From Stephanodiscus triporus (taxonomy: Eukaryota; Bacillariophyta; Thalassiosirophyceae; Thalassiosirales; Thalassiosiraceae), in contig JALLAZ010001010.1 in assembly GCA_036939755.1 (NCBI GenBank), forward strand, positions 1 through 17,825: a DNA stretch of 17,825 bases, given 5' to 3'. Both the position numbers and the translations under genes were made by a program. Shown here piece after piece: positions 9,842 to 17,825 of the stretch. Under the pieces are notes generated by a model. That model was given only the letters and a program-made list of their open reading frames with translations, was not told the DNA's origin and made no database searches. The stretch's first letter is position 1; each line of letters opens with the position of its first letter.

Positions 9842-11545
9842 ATGGTGGCGACTCTGAGTATGTCCTATCACACGTGGGACACCAACACGAGGAGTGCGGA
9901 ATGGACTGCTACTCCTACTCACTTCTGGGAGATCGAAAATAAGGATGTGATTGTTATTCCGTCACTGTCTCTCAATGAGCATGAACTCACATTTATTCCT
10001 GCCGTTGGACATTACGAAGGTAAGGATGAAAAACACTTCCTCTTGCTCTTGTTATGAAGATATTCTCATGATGCGATAGAACGAATGCTGTATGTGCTAT
10101 TGGCACTGGGAAAGACCGACACACGAGTCATCTACGTCACTTCCTCCCCTTTGGATCAAGGCATCTTGGAGTATTATGTGGCTCTTTTGCCTCCAGAAGT
10201 GCAACAAGACGCGCGAGGACGAGTCATATTCATGTCTGTTTGTGATGTAGAGTAAGCTGTTTGCTGTCGTCCTTGCCTCTTCTGCCGTCGTCAGTCATCA
10301 AAAAATCTCAATCTACGCAGTCCTAAACGCTCGCTCTCTGAAAAAATATGCCAGCGTCCACGCCTTCTGAACCGTTTGAAGTCAATGATCCACCCCGAAA
10401 CTACCGTTTTGAACGTATTGCGAGGGACTCAGCATGAAATGCACATTTCGAAAGCGCTTGGAATTCCCGTGTACTCTGCCGAGCCCAAAGATCAAATATG
10501 GGGGTCCAAATCAGGCTCGAGGACGCTGTTCAGAAAGCTAGCCATTCCATGTGCCGATGGAACTTACGATGCGTGTCACAATTTAGACCAGTTCATTTCT
10601 CAGATTATAAATGTGACATTGCGAAACCCGACAGCGAAGAGAGGCGTGGTGAAGCTGAATGAGGGCTTTTCTGGCAAAGGGAATGCCGTGATAGATTTGA
10701 GAGCGATTCAAGGGTTGTGCACTTCAGAAAGCACGGAGGAGTCTGTTCAATTGCGCCTGGCCACGCAAAAAGCTTTGGAAACGATGGACTTTTGCTGTCA
10801 TGGAAGAACGTGGGAAGATTTCTCATCTGAAATTCGGCATATGGGTGCTATTTTTGAGCTTTTCGTGGAAGGACACACAATCTCCAGCCCTTCTGTTCAA
10901 GTGGTTGTGAATGAAGATTTCTCTGTTGATGTCTTGTCAACACATGAACAAATATTGGATAACCAGGTGTACGTTGGATGCCGATTTCCGGCAGATGAAG
11001 CGTACCGAAAGGAGCTGATGATATATGGTAAAAAGGTGGGAGAGTTTTTCGCCGAAAGGAAGATTACGGATCATTTTTCAGTCGACTTTATCTGTGTGCA
11101 GCATTCAACGCCCTCCACGTGGGAAATTTATGCTATTGAGATCAATCTTCGGATTACTGGTACGACTCATCCATGGATGACTCTCAAACTACTAACCCAC
11201 GGGTCTACCGAGAAAAGCTCTGGTGTGTATTACTCTGATACGCTCCAGGAAAGGTGCTATGTTTCGTCAGACAACATCCAAAGTGAAAATCTCAAGCATC
11301 TCGTTCCAATGGATATCAAAGAGATTTTTGAGATGAGGAAAGACCTGAATTGGTGCCCATTGCGTCAAACGGGTGTCGTTTGTAGCCTTTTAGGATGCGC
11401 ATCGGACAGTGGAAAGATTGGTATGACATCCATTGCAGAGACACCCGAAGGCGCTCAACAACTGTTCGATCGAGCTGTGGCGTTTTTATTGTTCGAAAGC
11501 AATTCCTCAGGTCTAGTCGCGCCTCCTCAGAATGTATCAGATTAG
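9842..11545 (+). CDS. ATP-grasp ligase related to bacterial peptide ligase PGM1
   Basis: Probably an ATP-dependent carboxylate-amine (peptide-type) ligase; the substrate is unknown. Exons 9842-10019, 10080-10251 and 10321-11545 (introns 60 and 69 nt) give 524 residues. The first acceptor is GATAG|AA: the nearer ATGAAG would bring in a stop, whereas this one restores GHYEERML. Family features in order are VIVIPSLSLN (37-45), HYEERML (57-63), VIYVTSSPLDQ (76-86) and RPRLLNRLK (129-137). They continue with WGSKSGSRTLF (177-187), the ATP-grasp segment VVKLNEGFSGKGNAV (226-240), FVEG (298-301), SPSVQ (306-310), YVGCRFPA (334-341) and the metal-site motif AIEINLR (388-394) followed by GTTHP. PGM1 of Streptomyces joins a modified phenylglycine to peptides in pheganomycin synthesis. 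No targeting signal is evident. Third-position GC is clearly lower than in the flanking genes. Confidence 0.85.
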
Positions 11546-12076
11546 CTAAATATTGTATGCTACGTGAATATTATGTAGGGTACTGCTGCTTATTGATTAA
11601 GTCTAAGTTGTTGGGAAACATGGCAAAACGAGAGACATCTCATGATCCGAATAAAAATGGTGTCTACTACACGGGCTTCTCTAAGAGTTTGTCACTGCTT
11701 GAGTGATGAGAGCGATCTCTGATTGGAAGAAGCCTCTAAGTAGCAGAAAATTCATCAACTACCTTCCTCGTCTATTATTACACCTGTTTCCTGTTCTTTT
11801 CTTCTTCGAAGAATCGCATCCTCTACTTTTTCGACATGGTGTACACGAGTCAAAAATATCTACTTTGCATGATTTTTCTGGAATCGTCGGCCGCTGCCAT
11901 CCCAGACCGTGTTTATCTCCATTCGTCCGTGTCGGCAACCTACATACACATCACCTAATTATATCCTCCGCATTATCAAATTAAAAATCGTCACGATCCC
12001 TCATTCCACCAATACCCATTCGCAATCCTTTCTTCCCCCCCCCCCCTCCATCTTGTGTTTATTTCATCGTCATTAA
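11546..12076. other. Convergent intergenic region
   Basis: These 531 nt lie between the ligase stop and the stop of the minus-strand plastid-protein gene. They are AT-rich, with pyrimidine runs and a C-run near 12037-12047. Short plus-strand open frames at 11395-11706 and 11703-11984 show no recognisable motif. I see only probable 3' UTR sequence. Confidence 0.55.
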
Positions 12077-12262
12077 TTATTTTCCTTCCTTCCAGGGGCT
12101 GCTCTTCTTGTACATCCCCCCCCCGCCGCCGTTCGCGCCGTCCCCTCCCCTCGATAGCGCGTCGAGGTACCCGGACGACGATCGATTGCCTATGATGTTG
12201 CTATTTTGCGTGGCCCGCCTGCGCCTCTCCGCCTGGGCACGTGCGTTTGCGCCGCATTGTTG

Positions 12263-12293
<31 letters not shown>

Positions 12294-13623
12294 TCGCCGT
12301 ATCGTGGTTTACGATTACGTCGTCGTCGTCGTCGTCGTCGTCGTGATAGGTTGGAGGATGTTGTAATTCATCGTTTTCAATGGAGGGAGGAAAAAAAAAG
12401 GTGTGTGTGTGTGAGAGAGAGAGAGAGAGACAGCTGGTATGGGAATGTCATGCGTTGCGGCCTTTTCGCTCCCCCTACTATTATTCATTATACATCATAT
12501 TCATCCTTCGCTCCTAGATACCTCTCCTCCCCATCCCATCCCTTCTTCGCCCGACAAAAGACACGACACGACACGCCGGGGGGGAGGAGGGAGGGGGGGG
12601 GGGGGGGAAATCCATCCCGGGGATGACGTACGTGTTCGTCGTGCCCCTAGCGAGTCCGAACCGGACGTTGTCGTCGTCGTCGTCGTCGTACCTGGTCGCG
12701 TCGTCCGCGACTGCCGCCGCGGCGTCGGCGGGCGGAGGGGATGTCGCGCGAGGTGGGGGGGAGGCGGATGAGGGGGCGGCGGCGCCGGCGCCGCCGCCGC
12801 CACCGCCGACGACGTCGTCGCGATTCTCCCGGGGCGGCGCGCGTCGATACTTGCCGCCGCCCGGCTCGCCCCTCCTCGGCGGGGGAGGCGCGACCGCCAT
12901 CCAGGGCGCGGCGGGAGGGGGGGGGGAGGACGACGACGACGACGACGACGACGCCAAGTTCGCGGCGGCGGGAGGGGGAGGGGGGGGAACGACTTTGGCG
13001 ACGGCGGCGGCAGGGGCATCCCCGACGACGGCCCCCGCCCTCTTTTCGGAGTTGGCTCGCCCGTTGCCGTACCCCCTGGCGATCCTATCCCCGCACCCTT
13101 CCGGATCGGCGAGGTATTCGTTCATCTCTCTTACGATGTTCGACGTGCCGACCTCGAAGCCGCGCAGATCCTCGCGCGACAGCGTCCCGGGCCCTTCCTT
13201 GACGCGCCGCTCGAGGAGCAGGAGCGCGCTCTGGAAGTCGTCGTACACGTCCGGGGAGAATAGTTTCGGCGCCGCCGCCTGCTCGTCGTCGTTGAGGCCG
13301 CCGTCCATCCTCGCAGTGGACGCCTTGGCCCTCGACCGGGCGAGAATGTCCGCCTCCGTCAGGACCTTCCTCCGAGGGGGGGGGGAGGCGTCCCCTCCCC
13401 CTCCATCGGCGCCGAGGCCGCCAATGCCGAGGACGGTCGAAGACCTCGGCATTGGCGGCATCGTCGGACGCGTCGTACGATGCCGACGACGACGACCATG
13501 ACGACATTCGTCGTTACCGCGGAGGAGGCCGGGGGCGACAAGATGGAATGCGCCGCATCCCGGCAGCACCAGGACCAGCGTCGTCGCCGCCGCCGTCGCC
13601 GCCGCCAGCGGTGAGAGTCTCAT
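12077..13623 (-). CDS. Plastid-targeted protein of unknown function, low-complexity linker
   Basis: I do not recognise a named family. Residues 1-25 form a signal peptide ending CGA|FHLVAP, with Phe26 at the cleavage point as in diatom plastid presequences. A charged globular part follows (about 86-180): LTEADILARSRAKA, then KLFSPDVYDDFQSALLLLER and FEVGTSNIVREMNEYL. After it come long Pro/Ala/Ser/Gly and Asp runs, then RFGLARGTTNTYVIPGMD. The open frame runs 13623-12514, but a second exon is likely. Minus-strand sequence ending at TAA 12077-12079 encodes a basic tail (ERRRRATQNSN, then NRSSSGYLDALSRG, then YKKSSPWKEGK). Best phase-compatible guess: donor AC|GTACGT (exon end 12632) to acceptor CGCAG|G (exon start 12218), giving 377 residues. 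Alternatively the exon runs through VIPGMD and the tail starts at 12232. The two ends are better supported than the junction. Confidence 0.65.
12261..12430. repeat. Cluster of microsatellites in a probable intron
   Basis: (TG)8 at 12261-12276 runs into 18 T at 12277-12294. It is followed by (CGT)9 at 12318-12344 and a GT run changing to a GA run at 12401-12430. The cluster lies between the two exons proposed for the minus-strand plastid-protein gene. Such density fits non-coding sequence and supports an intron there. Confidence 0.85.
12575..12607 (+). repeat. G-rich tract ending in 15 consecutive G
   Basis: Several G-runs end in a 15-G homopolymer at 12593-12607, so the plus strand could form a G-quadruplex. 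On the minus strand it would encode poly-proline if translated, but it may lie just inside the intron. The run length is also prone to sequencing error, which bears on the reading frame past 12632. Confidence 0.7.
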
Positions 13624-13876
13624 GGTTCTGTGATGTGTTTTCTGTGTCCTGTTTTATTCCGGGGAAGGAGAAATAATAATGAAAGTGGAAGCGACCATCA
13701 TCATCTGTATTCTGTGAAATAGCAGTGACGCAAGAGTACCTCTAGAAAAATTGCCACGTGGAACCAGTTCAGTGTTTTTATTTTGGCGATTTTTTTTACT
13801 TCCCTTCCCGCCACACCTCCCGCCGAAAACAACAGTCAGTGTTTTGAGTAAGAAGTACTAATCAATTAGTGTTACG
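13624..13876. promoter_or_regulatory. Divergent intergenic region, plastid protein / RlmH-like gene
   Basis: These 253 nt lie between outward-facing start codons. They contain TGACGCAA at 13726-13733 (TGACGC is one of the CO2/cAMP-responsive element variants reported in Phaeodactylum). They also contain a palindromic G-box CACGTG at 13755-13760. Both motifs are common by chance, but they fall together in the shortest divergent spacer of the window. Confidence 0.45.
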
Positions 13877-14584
13877 ATGGCGCTCGATGATAATAATATC
13901 GGCCTACGATTCGATGGCGGGGAAGGAAGCGACGCTCGCCAGACGGGACGACAACGACGACGACGACGACTACGATGGAGATTATCGGCCCCCCGGGCGC
14001 TATGGGCGGCGGCACTAGTCGCCGGGCATCGCCGCCTCTCGTGCGACGCCCTCCTGTTGTCATCGATTCGCCGACGCGCCGCCGCCAACAACAACAACGT
14101 CGCGACCGTCACGATGGGCCTGGAGGTGAAGATACGCACGGTCGGGCGGAAGAACGGCGGCGAAAGGTGGCTGGAGTCCGCGTACTCCACGTACGACGTC
14201 CGTCTACGATCGGCCAACGTCGTCGTGTCGACGCATCATCACAGGAACGACCTCGATCTCATGAGGGGAATAGAGGCGGACGAGGACAAGGGTCACAAGG
14301 TCGTGCTGCTGGACCCGCTCGGACGACAGTGCACGAGCGAAATGTTCTCGGAAAACATGTATCGTTGGCTCGAGGAGGGCGGGAGCAGATTAACGTTCGT
14401 CATCGGCGGCGCGGGGGGATTGCCGGAGGAGGTCAAGCGGGGGGGAGTGGGGGGGGGGAAGAATAAACGGGACATGCTGAGCATGGGGATGATAACGTTC
14501 ACGCACCAATTCGCGAGGATAGTTCTGATGGAACAAATTTATAGAGCGAGCGAAATAAAGAAAGGCTCGGGCTATCACAAATAA
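13877..14584 (+). CDS. rlmH: RlmH-family SPOUT rRNA methyltransferase, probably organellar
   Basis: In bacteria RlmH methylates pseudouridine 1915 of 23S rRNA on the assembled 70S ribosome, using S-adenosylmethionine. The 235-residue frame has no intron. The RlmH domain spans about 80-235: GLEVKIRTVGRKN at the start, HKVVLLDPLGRQ, the SAM-pocket glycine segment FVIGGAGGLPEEV (174-186), then LSMGMITFTHQFARIVLMEQ and IYRASEIKKGSGYHK at the end. The terminal YHK matches the conserved YHR/YHK end of the family. The first 79 residues are extra, Arg-rich, with a hydrophobic stretch ALWAAALVAG near 41-50. This suggests targeting to an organelle with bacterial-type ribosomes, but no clean AFAP motif is visible, so plastid or mitochondrion is undecided. 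A Gly/Lys insertion (188-197) interrupts the domain. Confidence 0.9.
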   Translation: MALDDNNIGLRFDGGEGSDARQTGRQRRRRRLRWRLSAPRALWAAALVAGHRRLSCDALLLSSIRRRAAANNNNVATVTMGLEVKIRTVGRKNGGERWLESAYSTYDVRLRSANVVVSTHHHRNDLDLMRGIEADEDKGHKVVLLDPLGRQCTSEMFSENMYRWLEEGGSRLTFVIGGAGGLPEEVKRGGVGGGKNKRDMLSMGMITFTHQFARIVLMEQIYRASEIKKGSGYHK

Positions 14585-14715
14585 ATGATGGGAGAATCCA
14601 TTCGCATCACGTATCCTGCCTGTTGGCGTTTTGTTGGCATCATGACAATTTGATGATAAGTGATATATTTGGCGATTCGTAGTCTCCCCATCATCGTGCA
14701 ATATCTTTGTTGGTA

Positions 14716-16497
14716 TTATTCGAGAAGCTGATTCCCACGACCATCTCCCTCCACCGATGTTGTGCTTATTGGTTCATTGTTGGAATTCTCGACGATCACA
14801 CTTGTTGTATCGTTCTTCGAGTCTCTCCTAATGACTCGATCGTCCAGACATCTCTTTGAGCCATCGCTGCTACTACTTTTTGAGCACAACGTTCGCCACC
14901 ACTCACTGGTTAGAATCGATGGCACTGGCAAGTCAAGAGTACGAAGAGCAGACGAGAGACGCAACTCCTCATTATCCCTGTCCCTAAACTTTAGATACCT
15001 CGGCCTGAAATAGACTGAGATATTTTGCATGTGGGATAACACAGCCCATCATTAATTGAGTTTTAGTTGGGAAAAGAGAACCGAATTCTTGTCGCAATCA
15101 CTTACCTACTGCAATCCCCACTCCTTGAAGGGGATGAGTTATTGAAATGAGATAGTAAAGAGGTAAATACCCATCAGTCGATATTGTCCTCATTCCAGAT
15201 GTGATGCGAATCCACTACCATGTATAAAACAGTAACAAAAATGTGTGAGAAATTGCTCGTCTAGTAAAACTCAAGTTGTCATACTTTTACTCACCTGCCA
15301 TATATACCAAGGACCCCAAGAAAACATGAATGCCGCGACATAGGAAATCCCTTGCCACGTAGCTTTGATTGAGGAATTATTGGCAATGTCCCCGGGATTC
15401 GTTTTCATTCTTCGCTCCCTAGATATAATGTGATGAATAAGAATGGATACACTCACTACAATGGTTAAATGTCCTATGAAAATGAAGGCAAAACGAAATA
15501 TCGAGAGAACCCTCGCATTTATCCCACGTTCACAACTGTATGGGTTTAAGGGGTGAATACAGCCCAGTGGATATTCAGCTATGCCACAAACATGGAACCC
15601 AGTGGGATTATAAGCACGGTCGAATAATGGCAGAATTGCAAGCAAGAAACATATCAATGGAGGGAGCACCAGTACCTAAGATAATCACGCAGCGACAGAA
15701 ATTAGAGCAATACTTATGTATAAATGCATCGTCAAGTGGAGGACTATTGTGCACTCACTATCCAAAGACTCCCTGTTGCTTCATCTTTTCTCCCACGCTT
15801 GACCATTACACAATGTGTGAATGCCAAGATGGCATTCATAAACACCGCTGAACCGTAGAAAAAGGCATCTAAGAAACCTTGCGCAGTGCAGCTAGCTATG
15901 CTCCCCGCTGCTAGGTAGATATCTGTGTCAACTCGAACTGAAATAAGTGCAGACATGCCCGTGTAAATGAACGAATGGAAAAAGAAATCTCGAAATTCTG
16001 AATCGAGCCCTTACCCATCCAAGTGCTCATGAAAGGAGAGAAGAATGAGCCCCAGAAAACTGCAAAACTCAACTTGCCGTTCAATATTGGCAAGCAAGCA
16101 TTTGCGTAATTTCGATACACACGAAAAGTAACGTAAGAAGAGAGAGGGCAAATTAAAGCTTGATCGCTTCGAATATTTATTGTGTTTACCTCGAATACAA
16201 TCAAGTGAGTCAACCTAATCCTTTCACCCTTGTTGTATCGGATTAGAACATCTCGCATGATAAAATTACACGCGGTCATGGAGAGAAGACCACCCACCTT
16301 CATCAACCAAATCTAAAGCAATATTCGGTTGTAAGAAGTTGTAAGCGATGAAGAATCGCAAAAATAAAACTGGTTAGTGATATTTATCCACATCAACGCA
16401 CCGTTGGTTTGTGGTGGTTTTCGTAGTCTCTGTATATCCCAGTGGAGTCCTCGAGCATCTTGCGGGCGAGCGCTGATGTCACCATGTTATCAGTCAT
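14716..16497 (-). CDS. Seven-transmembrane G-protein-coupled receptor, diatom type
   Basis: A plasma-membrane sensor by analogy; the ligand is unknown. Seven exons: 16497-16402, 16312-16190, 16072-16015, 15937-15759, 15675-15295, 15214-15106 and 15014-14716. All introns are GT-AG of 77-117 nt with consistent phases, giving 414 residues. Helices are approximately 33-52, 64-86, 108-137, 150-170, 206-234, 258-280 and 294-318. Cys109 (in SIASCTAQGF, top of helix 3) and Cys182/Cys191 (VCGIAEYPLGC, second outer loop) can form the usual disulfide. Helix 7 runs into YFRPRYLKFRDRD, a tail motif I associate with diatom GPCRs; DRY and NPxxY are absent. The C-tail is Ser/Thr-rich, suiting phosphorylation. 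No signal peptide. The start is the first ATG after an in-frame TAA at about 16567-16569. Third positions are AT-rich. Confidence 0.85.
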
Positions 16498-16935
16498 GGC
16501 GCAGACTGCTGCTGCACGACCTGGCGTGGGCGGGCCACCTATCCCAGGGTACGAAATCGTGCCGAATTAGTGCCATCGTCCATTATTGTATAATATTGCC
16601 TATGCCGATAGCCAGACGAAGTGATGACGATAGGACGGGGTGTGTCGGGGCAATCCTGACTCTAAATTTTTTAGGGAATTTTTTATCGAGAGTACCATAA
16701 ATACTTACAGTCACCAGAATTTGTTTTGAATTCCCATAGTGCTCACCCCCGAAATAGCCGAGCGCAGGAGGGGCCACCCATGGTGTGGGGACGATGTCAG
16801 TGCGCTTAGTTGGGGCGCCGCCGCGCTGCGAGCGATGGTGGTATGGTAGAGTGACCATCCGCCGGCCGCCATGGTTCACCCCGGTCTTCTATTTTTGGCG
16901 CGAAGCTGCCTTCCCGATTGATTGCAGAGAGAAGA

Positions 16936-16957
16936 GTGCACAAGATGTGCACAAGGG
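16936..16957. repeat. 11-bp near-perfect tandem duplication
   Basis: GTGCACAAG begins two adjacent 11-nt units at 16936 and 16947; the units differ only in their last two bases. Confidence 0.7.
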
Positions 16958-17014
16958 GTTGGGTGTGGAAATGAATTTTAATTTCAATTCTCCCTTCTCC
17001 CTTCATGCTACGCC

Positions 17015-17036
17015 TTCAGATATGATTCAGATATGA
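17015..17036. repeat. 11-bp perfect tandem duplication
   Basis: TTCAGATATGA occurs twice head to tail, at 17015-17025 and 17026-17036. It lies 41 nt beyond the stop codon of the recombinase remnant and could be a footprint or edge of a mobile element. Confidence 0.75.
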
Positions 17037-17077
17037 TGCTCCCTCCATTAATTGTCCTCGCATCATTTGATAGCTGA

Positions 17078-17787
17078 TTAGTTGAATAGGGAGAAGGCTG
17101 GTAGCTGCACCCGTTGAGATGCGTCACGTCCAATATTTCTCCTTGTCTCGGCGTTGTCGCGATGGTTGCGCTGCCTGGGATCTTCGTTTGATATGACCGA
17201 CCATCCGCAATGATCGAAAAGTGAGCATCTGCTTCGTGACATGTTTGGAGAATTGCTCGACTTGTTTTTGGATGCAAAAAGGCATCGCTTGACCAACTGC
17301 CGATGAGCATGGTGTAGACTGGGACGCCGGCAAGATACATCTCCATGGCTGCGCCGGATCGAAGGGAGTGTGTTCCAACTTTGTGTTGTTCAAAGCCGAG
17401 ACGAGCACTACCAACTGCTGTGCATAATGCTCTTGGAGAGCTGTGGTACTTGTTGTGAGTGATTTTATCCAGTTTGCCTTGGCCCAAACTGCGCAAACTT
17501 GAGTATCATGTGTTATGCCTGGATAGGCCCAAATTTGATTGACAAGACGTGCCCAATGCAAAACAGTGCAAAGAGTTGGGTCGTTTGTCAGACCGTGAAT
17601 CACCGTGTCAAACATACTGTCATTTGTTTGCGTATCGAAGGTGATTGCGACACTTAAGGTTCTTCAAGCAGAGAAGATTCATTCTTTGCTCTTCTGTCTT
17701 TGGTATGATTGAGTACTCACAGGAACAGCAAGCAAAGAAGGCTGCTCCAATAGTTAGCTGCGCCAATGCTGACTGGTTTTCATCCTA
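17078..17787 (-). pseudogene. Decayed tyrosine recombinase (integrase) of a mobile element, 5' part beyond window
   Basis: Recombinase-like segments are in order but scattered over frames. About 17784-17641 reads LTIGAAFFACCSCEY and ends LLCLKNLK. About 17651-17480 reads ITFDTQTNDSMFDTVIHG, then VLHWARLVNQIWAYPG. About 17478-17272 reads ARLGFEQHKVGTHSLRSG (the His-x-x-Arg box; Arg codon 17361-17359), then VYTMLIGSWSSDAFL. About 17273-17197 reads IQKQVEQFSKHVTKQML. About 17190-17078 reads DPRQRNHRDNAETRRN and ends LPAFSLFN. At least four frame changes and an in-frame TAG (17787-17785) break it. The shift near 17272-17274 falls where the family carries its catalytic Tyr (after DAFL), which is missing; the N-terminal catalytic Arg box reads CCSCEY, with Cys where I expect Arg. 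Introns are an unlikely explanation for every break. Crypton- or DIRS-like origin is possible but undecided. Confidence 0.8.
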
Positions 17788-17825
17788 GCTGGAGCAGTTT
17801 GTTTCATTTGGGAATTTGCTCCGGT

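Larger units (their letters stand above)
16498..17077. other. Intergenic region upstream of the GPCR, downstream of the recombinase remnant
   Basis: These 580 nt should hold the GPCR promoter and the 3' flank of the recombinase-derived element. They switch from GC-rich (about 16740-16900) to AT-rich (16960-17060). They contain two 11-bp tandem duplications, at 16936-16957 and 17015-17036. The small open frames on both strands show nothing I can assign. Confidence 0.5.

Noticed and set aside
12108..12626. 172-codon plus-strand frame
   Set aside because: Built from microsatellites (poly-Phe, poly-Arg, Val/Cys repeats) inside the proposed intron and antisense to its exons.
12623..13501. 292-codon plus-strand open frame
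   Set aside because: Antisense to the plastid-protein gene; consists mostly of Gly, Ala and Ser repeats mirroring the low-complexity linker.
15879..15893. TTGCGCAGTGCAG resembling the 5' part of U4 snRNA
   Set aside because: It lies inside a GPCR exon and the match stops after a few bases.

Overview
This is a nuclear window from a photosynthetic stramenopile, most likely a centric diatom. Three observations support this. The haem-synthesis enzyme starts with a signal peptide ending in an AFAP motif, the hallmark of proteins sent to a red-algal secondary plastid. Genes carry short GT-AG introns, mostly 60-120 nt. The right part holds a seven-helix receptor ending in a FRPRY motif and a decayed tyrosine recombinase, both of a kind I associate with diatom genomes. 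That last association is from memory; no database search was possible.

Layout from left to right: 1-1146 has no confident gene but holds a long RNA-like hairpin. Then follow methionyl-tRNA synthetase (1147-4426, minus, 4 exons); plastid hydroxymethylbilane synthase (5036-6667, plus, 2 exons); peroxisomal acyl-CoA oxidase (7028-9498, minus, 2 exons); an ATP-grasp ligase resembling the bacterial peptide ligase PGM1 (9842-11545, plus, 3 exons); a plastid-targeted protein of unknown function (12077-13623, minus, at least 2 exons); an RlmH-type rRNA methyltransferase (13877-14584, plus); a diatom-type GPCR (14716-16497, minus, 7 exons); and a frameshifted tyrosine recombinase remnant running to the right edge (17078-17787, minus).

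The first six genes form three head-to-head pairs separated by 609, 343 and 253 nt, so each pair probably shares a bidirectional promoter. There is no operon and no single pathway. The genes serve translation, tetrapyrrole synthesis, fatty-acid beta-oxidation, signalling and organelle ribosome maturation. The PGM1-like ligase stands out in function, with relatives known mainly in bacteria, and in base usage, being much less GC-rich at third codon positions than its neighbours. It is the best candidate here for undescribed biochemistry.

Exon boundaries were derived by hand from splice signals, reading phase and continuity of family motifs. Those of the 12077-13623 gene remain uncertain.
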